From Desulfosudis oleivorans Hxd3 (lineage in GTDB: Bacteria; Desulfobacterota; Desulfobacteria; Desulfobacterales; Desulfosudaceae), in assembly GCF_000018405.1 (NCBI RefSeq), contig NC_009943.1:2421001-2485000 (forward strand): a stretch of 64,000 nucleotides of DNA. The letters are read 5' to 3'. Below the pieces are notes generated by a model, which saw only the letters and a program-made list of their open reading frames with translations, was not told the DNA's origin and did not search any database. The translations under genes were made by a program, and so were the position numbers. Below are positions 9,288-17,778 of this stretch, piece by piece; within the stretch, counting starts at the first letter, position 1, and each line of letters opens with the position of its first letter.

Positions 9288-9942
9288 TGTCTAATCAATA
9301 TTAAAGTTACATTCAGCACATATTTTTCGCTATTTTAAAGCCTGTTTTCCAACCCTGGACAAATCGAATTTAAGATTGCAGACATAGCTTACCTCTCTTT
9401 TACGTTCTTGGCATAAATTTTATACCTAAATTGAGCTATTTTCTATAAAAAAAGCCCCCTACTTTCGGATAATGTGCTATAATATTAGCCTTGGTTTGTT
9501 GGTTTGGGGGCGGACCACGATAATAGTTTGTTTTTACAAATCAAGAATCCAAAAAATAGCGGTTTTCCAGCCTTAAAACCCCCTTTTCGGCCCTGAAAAG
9601 ATCGCCATAAGGCGCCTGGTTCTCCATAATCTCGAAATTACGGCAGGCTTGTATTCTGGGACACTGCACTTTTTTTGGCAGCGTATTCAAAAGACACCTT
9701 GTTTGTCAGGTTGCACACTGCTTCTGTTTTGATCCCGCTGGTGATTTATCTTGGATACAGAACTATATAATGACAGGGGGATACTGGTGTCAAGCAAAGG
9801 TTGTCTGGCCCGAATATTTCACACTTTGTACAAACTTAAAAAGCACTGGAAAAAAGAGGGAAAATCTGCCATATACCTTAATATTCATGAAGCAACGGGG
9901 TAAAAGTGTGCCAGGCGGGTTGCCGAAGCAGGAGCATAAAGC
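9288..9942. other. 655-base noncoding stretch
   Basis: I see no coding frame worth calling here. The stretch is AT-richer than its neighbours. It contains a perfect TATAAT at 9478-9483 on the plus strand, but the -35 region upstream is poor, and homopolymer runs are present. It must contain the leftward promoter of the SLH-caspase gene and the rightward promoter of the AI-2E permease gene. A small RNA from the TATAAT is possible but not shown. Confidence 0.4.
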
Positions 9943-11034
9943 ATGATTGGAATGTTAAAAGAGTGGTACCGGCGGTATGCCAATGATCCCCAGATCATCA
10001 TCCTGTTTGCCATTCTTGTGGTGGGGTTTGTACTTGTGCTCACCATGGGCGATATGCTGGCCCCGGTGATTGCGGCAATTGTCATTGCCTACCTGCTCGA
10101 AGGCCTGATCAACGTGCTGGAGCGGCTGAAGGTCTCCCGAATGATCGCCCTGGTAACGGTTTTTACCCTTTTTCTGGCCGGCATGGTGGCGGTGATCGTC
10201 TTTTTTCTGCCCCTGCTCTCCCGGCAGATCGCCGAGATGTTCCAGGAACTGCCGGCCCTTATGGCCAACGGCCAGAAGCAGCTCATGCGGCTTCCGGAGC
10301 GGTATCCGGAACTCATCGCCCAGGAGCAGATCTCCCAGTTTATCAGTTTCTTAAAATTCGAGATCACCCAGTGGGGTCAGCACCTGGTCTCCATCTCCAT
10401 CGCGTCGGTTCGAGGGCTTATCACGGTGGTGGTTTACCTGATCCTGGTGCCGCTGCTGATCTTCTTTTTTTTAAAAGATAAAACCAAAATCCTGGGCTGG
10501 CTCAAGCTGTTTCTGCCGAAAAACACCCGCCTGGCCGCCGAAGTGTGGCACGAAGTCAACCAGCAGATCGCCAATTACGTGCGCGGCAAGATATGGGAGA
10601 TCCTGATTGTCTGGACCGCCGCTTATGCCCTGTTCGCGGCCCTGGGGCTGAAGTTTGCCGTTCTGATCTCTCTGGCCGTGGGCCTTTCCGTTCTGGCGCC
10701 CTACATCGGCGCCACCCTGATGTTCTTTCCCGTGGCCCTGGTGGCCTTTTTCCAGTGGGGGCTTTCCCCCAGCTTTACCTGGATCGTGGTGGGCTATCTC
10801 ATCCTTCAGGCCCTGGACGGCAACCTGCTGGCCCCGCTCCTGCTCTCCGAGGTGGTGGACCTGCACCCGGTGGCCATTATCGTGGCCCTGCTGGTATTCG
10901 GCGGCATCTGGGGCATGTGGGGCCTGTTCTTTGCCATTCCCCTGGCCACCCTTGTTCATGCCGTGTTAAAAACGTGGTTCCGGTACATGAAAGAAAAGAA
11001 CCCGCCCGCAACCGAAGAACCACACCCGGCATGA
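9943..11034 (+). CDS. AI-2E family transporter (PerM/YdiK-like)
   Basis: This is an inner-membrane protein of 363 residues with about eight hydrophobic segments. It shows the family layout: two membrane pairs, a soluble helical loop (~95-150), then a C-terminal membrane block with the conserved patterns VVYLILVPLLIFFFLKDK, LSVLAPYIGATLMFFPVAL and LDGNLLAPLLLSEVVDLHPV. Family members have been linked to autoinducer-2 export, Na+/H+ exchange or general efflux, so the substrate is open. AGGAG precedes the ATG. The DUF368 gene follows after 54 bases on the same strand, so the two are probably cotranscribed. Confidence 0.88.
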   Translation: MIGMLKEWYRRYANDPQIIILFAILVVGFVLVLTMGDMLAPVIAAIVIAYLLEGLINVLERLKVSRMIALVTVFTLFLAGMVAVIVFFLPLLSRQIAEMFQELPALMANGQKQLMRLPERYPELIAQEQISQFISFLKFEITQWGQHLVSISIASVRGLITVVVYLILVPLLIFFFLKDKTKILGWLKLFLPKNTRLAAEVWHEVNQQIANYVRGKIWEILIVWTAAYALFAALGLKFAVLISLAVGLSVLAPYIGATLMFFPVALVAFFQWGLSPSFTWIVVGYLILQALDGNLLAPLLLSEVVDLHPVAIIVALLVFGGIWGMWGLFFAIPLATLVHAVLKTWFRYMKEKNPPATEEPHPA

Positions 11035-11088
11035 CCCCGGTTTTCACCACACATACAACAACCCGCCACCCAAAAAGGTAGAATCCTG

Positions 11089-12102
11089 ATGCAGCGTAAA
11101 ACGATCCCCACATGGAAGGCGGCATTCTTCAGCAGCCCCGGCCCGGACACCCCCCGCCAGGCGGCTGTTCTCTATTTAAAAGGCCTGTGCATGGGCGCGG
11201 CCGACGTGGTGCCGGGCGTGTCCGGCGGCACCATTGCCCTGATCACCGGCATCTACGAAAAACTGCTGGCCGCCATAAAATCCATCGATGTGCGCGCGGC
11301 CCGGCGCCTGCTGGCCCTTGACCTGAAAGACGCCCTGTCCGGCATGCACGCCCGGTTCCTGGTGGTGTTGCTGGCCGGCATTGCCACGGCTATTGTAAGC
11401 ATCGCACGGCTGATGCACTATCTGCTGGTACACCAGCCGGTATTTACCTGGAGCCTGTTTTTCGGCCTGATCGCCGCCTCCATCCTGGTGGTGGGCAGGA
11501 AGGTCCCCCAATGGCGGGCCGGCGAAGGGGTTGCCTGCGCCATGGGCGTTGCCGCCGCCTGGATCATTGTCAGCCTGGTGCCGGTCTCCACACCCGAGGC
11601 GTTGTGGTTTATTTTTCTTTCCGGGTTTATCGCCATCTGCGCCATGATTCTGCCGGGCATCAGCGGCGCCTTTATCCTACTGATCCTGGGAAAATACGCC
11701 TTTATCACCGGGGCCCTCAAAAACCCGGTGCTGCCGGAAAACATGCTGATCATCACGGTGTTCTGCGCGGGGTGCGTGGCCGGCATTCTCTCTTTTTCCC
11801 GGGTACTCAACTTTCTGCTGACCCGGTGGCACAATGTCACCATGGCCTTTCTCACCGGCCTGATGGCCGGTTCCATGAAAAAAATATGGCCCTGGAAAGA
11901 GCCCCTGGAGGTGATGGTGCTGCGGGACAAGGTTCACGTGCTGCGGGAAATAAACGTGCTGCCCCAGGCCGACCGGGACCTGGCCGTGGCCCTGCTGCTG
12001 GCCGCAACCGGTTTTGCCCTGGTGGTGGTGCTGGAGCGCCTTTCCAGGGAGAAACAACAGGCACTGCCGGCTGACACTTCCCTTGACAACCATGCCCGAT
12101 AA
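11089..12102 (+). CDS. DUF368 family membrane protein (PopT-like polyprenyl-phosphate translocase)
   Basis: The 337-residue multi-pass protein carries the DUF368 signature near its N-terminus (KGLCMGAADVVPGVSGGTIA), followed by ITGIYEKLLAAI. A second internal-repeat copy is seen at FIAICAMILPGISGAFILLI. DUF368 proteins, called PopT in some bacteria, are reported to flip undecaprenyl phosphate back across the inner membrane to recycle the lipid carrier for cell-wall and glycan synthesis. The role here is inferred from the family only. It follows the AI-2E permease gene and is closed by a terminator, so it is separate from the ole operon. Confidence 0.87.
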   Translation: MQRKTIPTWKAAFFSSPGPDTPRQAAVLYLKGLCMGAADVVPGVSGGTIALITGIYEKLLAAIKSIDVRAARRLLALDLKDALSGMHARFLVVLLAGIATAIVSIARLMHYLLVHQPVFTWSLFFGLIAASILVVGRKVPQWRAGEGVACAMGVAAAWIIVSLVPVSTPEALWFIFLSGFIAICAMILPGISGAFILLILGKYAFITGALKNPVLPENMLIITVFCAGCVAGILSFSRVLNFLLTRWHNVTMAFLTGLMAGSMKKIWPWKEPLEVMVLRDKVHVLREINVLPQADRDLAVALLLAATGFALVVVLERLSREKQQALPADTSLDNHAR

Positions 12103-12120
12103 ATTATAGGTTTTCCAGAC

Positions 12121-12157
12121 GGCCGCCTTTCGTAAAGGCGGCCTGCGCTTGTTTTTA
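12121..12157 (+). terminator. Terminator between the DUF368 gene and oleA
   Basis: The arms GGCCGCCTTT and AAAGGCGGCC form a perfect 10-bp stem and are followed, after TGCGC, by TTGTTTTT. Confidence 0.75.
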
Positions 12158-12195
12158 CCCGGAACCGACGCATACAAAGGAGACGTGACCACACG

Positions 12196-13242
12196 ATGCG
12201 CTACCAGACTGTCCATATCGACGCCTTTGGTTACGAACTGGCGCCCAACGTGATCACCTCAGAAGAGCTGGAAGAGCGGCTGGCCCCGCTTTATACCCGG
12301 CTCAACCTGCGCAAAGGCCAGCTTCAGGCCCTGACCGGGATTCGGGAACGCCGGTTCTGGGATTCGGGTGAACCCATGTACACCGGGGCCCTCAAGGCCG
12401 GTAAAAAAGCCCTGGCCGCCTCCTGCCTTTCGCCTTCGGATATCGGCATGATCGTCTACTGCGGGGTGTGCCGGGATAACCTGGAGCCGGCCACGGCCTG
12501 CGCCGTGGCAGACGGTCTGGGTTTGGACAGCCGTACCATTATCTACGACATCTCCAATGCCTGCCTGGGCGTAATGACCGGTATGCTTGAAGTGGCCAAT
12601 GCTATTGAGCTGGGCCAGATTCGGGCCGGCATGGTGGTCTCCTGCGAGTCGGCCCGCCAGATCGTGGACCTGACCATCGACCGGATGAACCAGGAGTGCG
12701 ACATGGAATCCTTCAAACGATCCATGGCCGTGCTCACCGGCGGGTCCGGTGCCGTGGCCCTGACCATGACCGGCAGCCAGGCCCCGGCGGCCGAATACCG
12801 GCGCCACCGCCTGCTGGGCGGGGTGGTGCGCAACGCATCCCAGCATCACCGCCTCTGCATCTGGGGGCCGGACACCGGGGCCGCCAGCCAGTTTTATAAA
12901 ATGGAAACCGATGCCGTGGGCGTGCTGAAAAACGGCGTGGTCCTTGGCACCGAAACCTTTGCGGCCTTCCGGCAGGAACTCGGGTTTTCAGACGACAAGC
13001 CGGACAAGGTGATCTGCCACCAGGTGGGCGAGGCCAACCAGCGGTCCATTTTAAAGGCCATCGGTGTGGCGCCGGAAAAGGATTTTCCCACCTATCCCTA
13101 CCTGGCCAACATGGGCACGGTCTCTCTGCCCATGACCGCGGCCATTGCCGACGAGCGGGGGTTTCTGGAGTCCGGCGACCTGGTGGGCTTTCTGGGCATC
13201 GGCAGCGGCCTGAACTGCCTCATGCTGGGGGTGGAATGGTAA
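12196..13242 (+). CDS. oleA: OleA: acyl-CoA head-to-head condensing thiolase
   Basis: This thiolase-fold enzyme of 348 residues joins two long-chain acyl-CoAs to a 2-alkyl-3-keto acid, the first step of long-chain olefin synthesis. The nucleophilic Cys123 is in ISNACLGVMTG, His in VICHQVGEANQRS and Asn in LANMGTVSLPM. A Glu in VCRDNLEPATA matches the second-subunit glutamate used by OleA as base, which argues against an ordinary FabH. AAAGGAG lies 12 bases upstream of the ATG. It is the first gene of oleABCD, and the neighbouring oleB, oleC and oleD fix the assignment. The alkyl chain type cannot be predicted. Confidence 0.92.
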   Translation: MRYQTVHIDAFGYELAPNVITSEELEERLAPLYTRLNLRKGQLQALTGIRERRFWDSGEPMYTGALKAGKKALAASCLSPSDIGMIVYCGVCRDNLEPATACAVADGLGLDSRTIIYDISNACLGVMTGMLEVANAIELGQIRAGMVVSCESARQIVDLTIDRMNQECDMESFKRSMAVLTGGSGAVALTMTGSQAPAAEYRRHRLLGGVVRNASQHHRLCIWGPDTGAASQFYKMETDAVGVLKNGVVLGTETFAAFRQELGFSDDKPDKVICHQVGEANQRSILKAIGVAPEKDFPTYPYLANMGTVSLPMTAAIADERGFLESGDLVGFLGIGSGLNCLMLGVEW

Positions 13243-14141
13243 TGGCGACGCCTGTAGACAAAACTCCCTTTGCCCATCTCTATCCCTTTGATTCCCACTT
13301 TGTGGAGATCAACGGATGGAACTGTCACTACCTGGACGAAGGCGCGGGAGAACCCCTGCTCATGCTTCACGGCAACCCCACCTGGTCCTTTTATTACCGG
13401 GAACTGGTCAAACGCTTTTCCCCGGATTTCCGGGTGGTGTGCCCGGACCATATCGGGTGCGGCCTGTCGGACAAGCCGCCGGCCGACCAATACGGATACC
13501 GGCTCAAAGACCGGGTAAACGACATTGAAACCCTTGTCAACCACCTGAACCTTGACGGCATCACCCTGATCGTGCACGACTGGGGCGGGTTTATCGGGTG
13601 CGCCTTTGCCCTTCGAAACCTTGAAAAGATCAAGCGGGTGGTGATCACCAACACGGCGGCGTTTTTAAAAATTTCGGGGAAACCCATTCCGGCCCGGCTG
13701 CGCGTCCTGCGACACATCGCGCCGTTTGCCGTTCCCGCGGTGCTGGGCGCAAACCTCTTTGCCCGGGCCGCCCTTTACATGGCGCCGAAAAAAAAGCTGC
13801 CCCCGGACGTAAAGGCCGGGCTGATCGCCCCTTACAACAGCTGGGCCAACCGGATCGCCACGCTGAAATTTGTTCAGGACATCGCCCTGTCCGAAAAAGA
13901 CCCCAGCTATGAAATGGGCCGGTTTCTGGACGACAACCTCTACAAGCTCTCCGGCTTTCCCATGCTGATCTGCTGGGGCCTGCACGATTTTGTGTTTGAC
14001 ACCGACTATTTTGCCGAGTGGCAGCGCCGCTTTCCCCATGCCGAAAGCCATGGGTTTGAAACAGCGGGCCACTACCTGCTGGAAGATGAACCTGAGCAAG
14101 TAGGCGACCGGATCAAAGCCTTTTTGAAAAAACATCCGTGA
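13236..14141 (+). CDS. oleB: OleB: alpha/beta-hydrolase, beta-lactone decarboxylase
   Basis: The 301-residue protein has the haloalkane-dehalogenase fold. OleB enzymes decarboxylate the cis-beta-lactone made by OleC to the cis-olefin. The signature residues are visible: HGNPTWSFYYRELV (Asn and Trp near the active site), nucleophilic Asp in LIVHDWGGFIG and catalytic His in ETAGHYLLEDEPEQVGD. The start overlaps the end of oleA. ATG codons at 13236 and 13242 are both possible; the second overlaps the oleA TAA by one base, so translation is coupled. A stand-alone dehalogenase is the alternative, but the ole context makes that unlikely. Confidence 0.92.
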   Translation: MVMATPVDKTPFAHLYPFDSHFVEINGWNCHYLDEGAGEPLLMLHGNPTWSFYYRELVKRFSPDFRVVCPDHIGCGLSDKPPADQYGYRLKDRVNDIETLVNHLNLDGITLIVHDWGGFIGCAFALRNLEKIKRVVITNTAAFLKISGKPIPARLRVLRHIAPFAVPAVLGANLFARAALYMAPKKKLPPDVKAGLIAPYNSWANRIATLKFVQDIALSEKDPSYEMGRFLDDNLYKLSGFPMLICWGLHDFVFDTDYFAEWQRRFPHAESHGFETAGHYLLEDEPEQVGDRIKAFLKKHP

Positions 14142-14169
14142 CAAAAACAGGCGGACAAAAATAAAAACC

Positions 14170-15864
14170 ATGGCACCAGAAAACCACAACCCGGTGATCA
14201 ATATTGCGGCCCGCATGACGCAAATGGCCCGGCAGCATCCCTACAAAAAAGCGGTGATCGCGCCCCAGGGACGGGACCGGGCCGGACGGGTCACCTATGC
14301 CCACTTCACCTTTGCCCAGTTGGACGCCGACTCCAGCCGCCTGGCCTCGGGCCTGGAAAAGGCCGGTATTCGCCGGGGCACCCGCACCATTCTCATGGTA
14401 CGGCCCAGCCTGGACTTTTTTTCCCTGGTCTTTGCCCTGTTCAAGGCCGGCATCGTGCCGGTGGTGGTGGACCCGGGCATGGGGGTAAAGCGCATGGTGA
14501 GCTGTTTTGCTGAAACCGATCCCCAGGCCTTTATCGGCATTCCCCTGGCCCATGTGGTGAGAAAAATCTACCCGAAATTCTTCAAAACCGTTGAAACATG
14601 GGTCACCGTGGGAAATCGCTGGTTCTGGGGCGGCCACACCCTGGACCGAATCCGCGCATCGGGCACAGAGGATTATAAAACAGCCGAAACCCTGTCAGAT
14701 GAAACCGCGGCCATTCTGTTTACAACGGGCAGCACCGGCCCGGCCAAGGGCGTGGTCTACACCCACGGCAATTTTGACGCCCAGATTCAGCATATTCAGG
14801 ACCATTTCCAAATCGGTTCCGACGAGACCGACCTGCCCACATTCCCGCTGTTTGCCCTGTTTGACCCGGCCCTGGGCATGACCGCCGTGATTCCGGACAT
14901 GGATCCCACCAAGCCGGCCTTTGTCAACCCGGAACGCATTCTCGAGGGCATTGCCAACCACGGGGTGACCAACATGTTTGCCTCCCCTGCCCTGCTCAAC
15001 CGGGTGGGCGGTTACTGCAAGAAACGCAACATTGTCCTGCCGTCGCTGCGGCGGGTGGTGTCGGCCGGCGCCCCGGTTCACCCGTCCAACATCGAGCAGT
15101 TCGCGTCGGCCCTGACCGATGAGGCCGAAGTGCACACGCCCTACGGCGCGTCCGAGGCGGTGCCCATCATCTCCATCGGCAGCCGGGAGATCCTGACCGA
15201 GACCAAGCAGATGAGCGAGCAGGGGTTCGGCAACTGCGTGGGCCGGCCCCTGGAAGGCATTGAGGTAGAGCTGATCACTATTTCAGACAGGCCCATTGAG
15301 GCGTGGTCCGACGACCTGCTGGTGGCCCCCGGTGATGTGGGAGAGTTTGTGGTCAAGGCAGACCTGGTCACCCGTTCTTACTACAACCGGCCGAAAGACA
15401 CGGCAGGGGCCAAGATACCCGACGGGGACGGTTTCTGGCACCGCATGGGAGACCTGGCATGGATGGACAACCACGGCCGGTTCTGGTTCTGCGGCAGGAA
15501 GAGCCACCGGGTGGAGTGTGCGGACCGGACCCTGTTCACCGTCCCCTGCGAGGCCATCTTCAACAACCATCCCCATGTGGCCAGAAGCGCCCTGGTGGGT
15601 GTGGGCCCGGCGGGAGGTCAGACACCGGTGATCTGTATCGAGGTGATCAAGGAAAAACGGATTCGAAAAAAAGAGCTGGCATCTGAACTGTTAGACCTTG
15701 CCCGGACCCATGAACTGACAAAGTCCATCAAGACCGTCCTGTTTCACGACAACTTTCCCGTGGATATCCGGCACAACTCGAAAATCTTCAGGGAAAAGCT
15801 GGCGGTGTGGGCCGCGAAAAAGATAAAAACAAAACCGCGTCCTTCTCCAAAAAAGCGGGGATGA
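14170..15864 (+). CDS. oleC: OleC: AMP-forming beta-lactone synthetase
   Basis: This 564-residue member of the acyl-CoA synthetase/ANL superfamily activates the 2-alkyl-3-hydroxy acid with ATP and closes it to a beta-lactone. The AMP-binding P-loop is FTTGSTGPAKGVVYTH, and further core motifs are YGASEAVPI and the MGDLAWMDNHGRFWFCGRK region. The C-terminal domain (~450-564) carries no obvious CoA-ligase lysine context, as expected for OleC. The gene lies 28 bases after oleB, and its stop overlaps the oleD start in an ATGA junction. A long-chain fatty-acid ligase is the fallback reading. Confidence 0.92.
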   Translation: MAPENHNPVINIAARMTQMARQHPYKKAVIAPQGRDRAGRVTYAHFTFAQLDADSSRLASGLEKAGIRRGTRTILMVRPSLDFFSLVFALFKAGIVPVVVDPGMGVKRMVSCFAETDPQAFIGIPLAHVVRKIYPKFFKTVETWVTVGNRWFWGGHTLDRIRASGTEDYKTAETLSDETAAILFTTGSTGPAKGVVYTHGNFDAQIQHIQDHFQIGSDETDLPTFPLFALFDPALGMTAVIPDMDPTKPAFVNPERILEGIANHGVTNMFASPALLNRVGGYCKKRNIVLPSLRRVVSAGAPVHPSNIEQFASALTDEAEVHTPYGASEAVPIISIGSREILTETKQMSEQGFGNCVGRPLEGIEVELITISDRPIEAWSDDLLVAPGDVGEFVVKADLVTRSYYNRPKDTAGAKIPDGDGFWHRMGDLAWMDNHGRFWFCGRKSHRVECADRTLFTVPCEAIFNNHPHVARSALVGVGPAGGQTPVICIEVIKEKRIRKKELASELLDLARTHELTKSIKTVLFHDNFPVDIRHNSKIFREKLAVWAAKKIKTKPRPSPKKRG

Positions 15865-16859
15865 AAATGGCAAAAAATATTCTTGTAACCGGCGGCGGCG
15901 GTTTTCTGGGATCAGCCATTGTGCGGCAGCTGACCGCCCGGGGGGACCGGGTGACCACGATCTCCCGGTCTCTCTATCCGGAGCTGTCGGCCCTGGGCGT
16001 AAAGCAGATTCAGGCCGACCTTTCAACACCCGGGCCGGTTGAAGCCGCCTGCAACGGCATGGACGTGGTGATTCACACCGCGGCCAAGCCCGGCGTCTGG
16101 GGAAAATTTGACGACTACTACCGGCCCAATGTACTGGGCACGAAAAACGTGGTGGCGGCCTGCAAAAAACACCAGGTGCCGGTGCTGGTGCACACCAGCT
16201 CGCCCAGCGTGATTTTTGACGGCACCGACATGGAAGGCATCAATGAGTCGTACCCCTATCCATCAAGGTTTGCCACCCACTACACAAAGACCAAGGCCGA
16301 AGCCGAGCAGCTGGTCCGGGCCGAGGCCAAGGCCGGCGCCATTTGTGCCGTGGTGCTGCGGCCCCACCTGATCTGGGGGCCGGGTGACCCCCATTTGGTA
16401 CCCCGGGTCATTGCCCGGGCCAAAAAACTGGTCAAAGTGGGGAGCCGGGACAACCTGGTGGACACGATCTATATTGATGACGCGGCCAACGCCCATGTGC
16501 TGGCCGCGGACCGTCTGGCTGAAAACCCCGGCCTGTCGGGAAGGGTCTATTTTATCAGCCAGGACCAGCCCATCCCCATGTACGAGATGCTCAACGGCAT
16601 ACTTGCGGCCGCCGGCCTGCCGCCGGTGACAAAAACCCTGCCGGCTGGCGTGGTATGGTGCGTAGGCGCACTGCTGGAAGCGGGTTATAAAACGCTGGAC
16701 ATTCAGGCGGAACCACCCATGACCCGGTTTGTGGCAAAGGAACTGGCCACGGCCCACTGGTTTGACATTCGCGCTGCCAAAAAAGACCTGGGGTACAGTC
16801 CAGGGATCACTGTTGAAGAGGGGCTGGAACGCCTGGCGGAATGGTTGCGGCAGCAGTAA
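15861..16859 (+). CDS. oleD: OleD: NAD(P)H-dependent 2-alkyl-3-ketoalkanoate reductase
   Basis: This short-chain dehydrogenase of the NAD-epimerase/3-beta-HSD group (332 residues) reduces the OleA product to the beta-hydroxy acid used by OleC. The Rossmann motif is at the N-terminus (ILVTGGGGFLGSAIV), and the catalytic Tyr/Lys are in THYTKTKAEAEQL. The start at 15861 is chosen because it forms ATGA with the oleC stop and directly precedes the Rossmann strand; the longer frame from 15807 would overlap oleC by 58 bases. It is the last gene of the operon, followed by a terminator. Confidence 0.92.
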   Translation: MKMAKNILVTGGGGFLGSAIVRQLTARGDRVTTISRSLYPELSALGVKQIQADLSTPGPVEAACNGMDVVIHTAAKPGVWGKFDDYYRPNVLGTKNVVAACKKHQVPVLVHTSSPSVIFDGTDMEGINESYPYPSRFATHYTKTKAEAEQLVRAEAKAGAICAVVLRPHLIWGPGDPHLVPRVIARAKKLVKVGSRDNLVDTIYIDDAANAHVLAADRLAENPGLSGRVYFISQDQPIPMYEMLNGILAAAGLPPVTKTLPAGVVWCVGALLEAGYKTLDIQAEPPMTRFVAKELATAHWFDIRAAKKDLGYSPGITVEEGLERLAEWLRQQ

Positions 16860-16896
16860 CATGGCGCCTTGAGTTATCAGGCCCCCAGAAATAGGT

Positions 16897-16945
16897 AGGG
16901 CACAAAGAACGGCTCCCAAGACCGGCTTCGTGCCCTTTGTTGTTT
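16897..16945 (+). terminator. Terminator of the oleABCD operon
   Basis: The arms at 16897-16907 and 16926-16936 (AGGGCACAAAG/CTTCGTGCCCT, one wobble) enclose an inner CGG/CCG pairing and are followed by TTGTTGTTT. Confidence 0.7.
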
Positions 16946-16966
16946 CAGGATAACAGGATTGTCCCT

Positions 16967-17572
16967 CTACGGCTTCACTTTAAGCGTCTGGCCCGGAAAG
17001 ATGTCTGTGGATTTCAGGTTGTTCATCTCCAGGAGCTGGTCCACGGTGAGACCAAACTTACGGCTGATGCTGTAGGTGGTATCGCCCTTGACCACTGTGT
17101 AATATCCATCGGGGGTTGCTGAAGCCGGCTGGACGGCAGGTGATTCGGGTTTGGCCGGCATGTCGGATACGGTGGCCGGGGGGGCGGTCTCAGGATCGGC
17201 CTGAGGAGCGGCTTGAGGAACGGGAGCCTCCTCCGGGGTCTCGGTTGCCGGTGCTCTTGAAATGCCCGCCTTTGCCTCAAGGTCGCTGACTCTGAACAGC
17301 AGATCGGTTTCCCGCTTTGCCGATTCCTTGATAATCTGATCAAACGCATCGACCTGCCGGGCAAGCGCATCCATTGTCTCCAGGGCAATGGCCAGGCGGT
17401 TGGTTTCCGCTTCCAGGGCCTGGACGCGCTGCTGCATCGCGGCAAATTCCTGGGTAGACACGGACGAACGCCCGGCCACCGACAGGATAACGAGGACGAC
17501 AATAATAAAAACCGCGCATGCCGCGGTCACAAAAAGAATGGTCCTGCCGTTGTTGTTGAGAGTGCCGGTCAT
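16967..17572 (-). CDS. Membrane-anchored LysM-domain protein
   Basis: The 201-residue protein has one N-terminal membrane anchor (~12-34, ILFVTAACAVFIIVVLVIL), a coiled-coil-like segment (~42-90, QQRVQALEAETNRLAIALE), a Pro/Ala/Glu linker and a C-terminal LysM domain (~155-201: YYTVVKGDTTYSISRKFGLT to FPGQTLKVKP). LysM binds N-acetylglucosamine polymers, so it probably tethers the inner membrane to peptidoglycan. The start at 17572 is chosen for the strong AAGGAGG seven bases upstream; the longer frame from 17602 has no such site. No catalytic domain is present. It is convergent with the ole operon. Confidence 0.82.
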   Translation of the reverse strand: MTGTLNNNGRTILFVTAACAVFIIVVLVILSVAGRSSVSTQEFAAMQQRVQALEAETNRLAIALETMDALARQVDAFDQIIKESAKRETDLLFRVSDLEAKAGISRAPATETPEEAPVPQAAPQADPETAPPATVSDMPAKPESPAVQPASATPDGYYTVVKGDTTYSISRKFGLTVDQLLEMNNLKSTDIFPGQTLKVKP

Positions 17573-17778
17573 GCTCCCCTCCTTGGTCAATTGGTTTTCC
17601 ATTCACGGTGACAGCCGCTGTTTGTTTTTTCCAATGACGGTCGTCATCGGTGTTTGCCGCTGGCCCTGTTTTCTGGTATAAAGCAGCAGCCGCCCGGCGG
17701 CTGTATTGATCGGACTATATAAATTTATCCACGGGTTGTCAACTCGTGGGAAGTGACAGAAAAAAGGAGGCCGACGCC

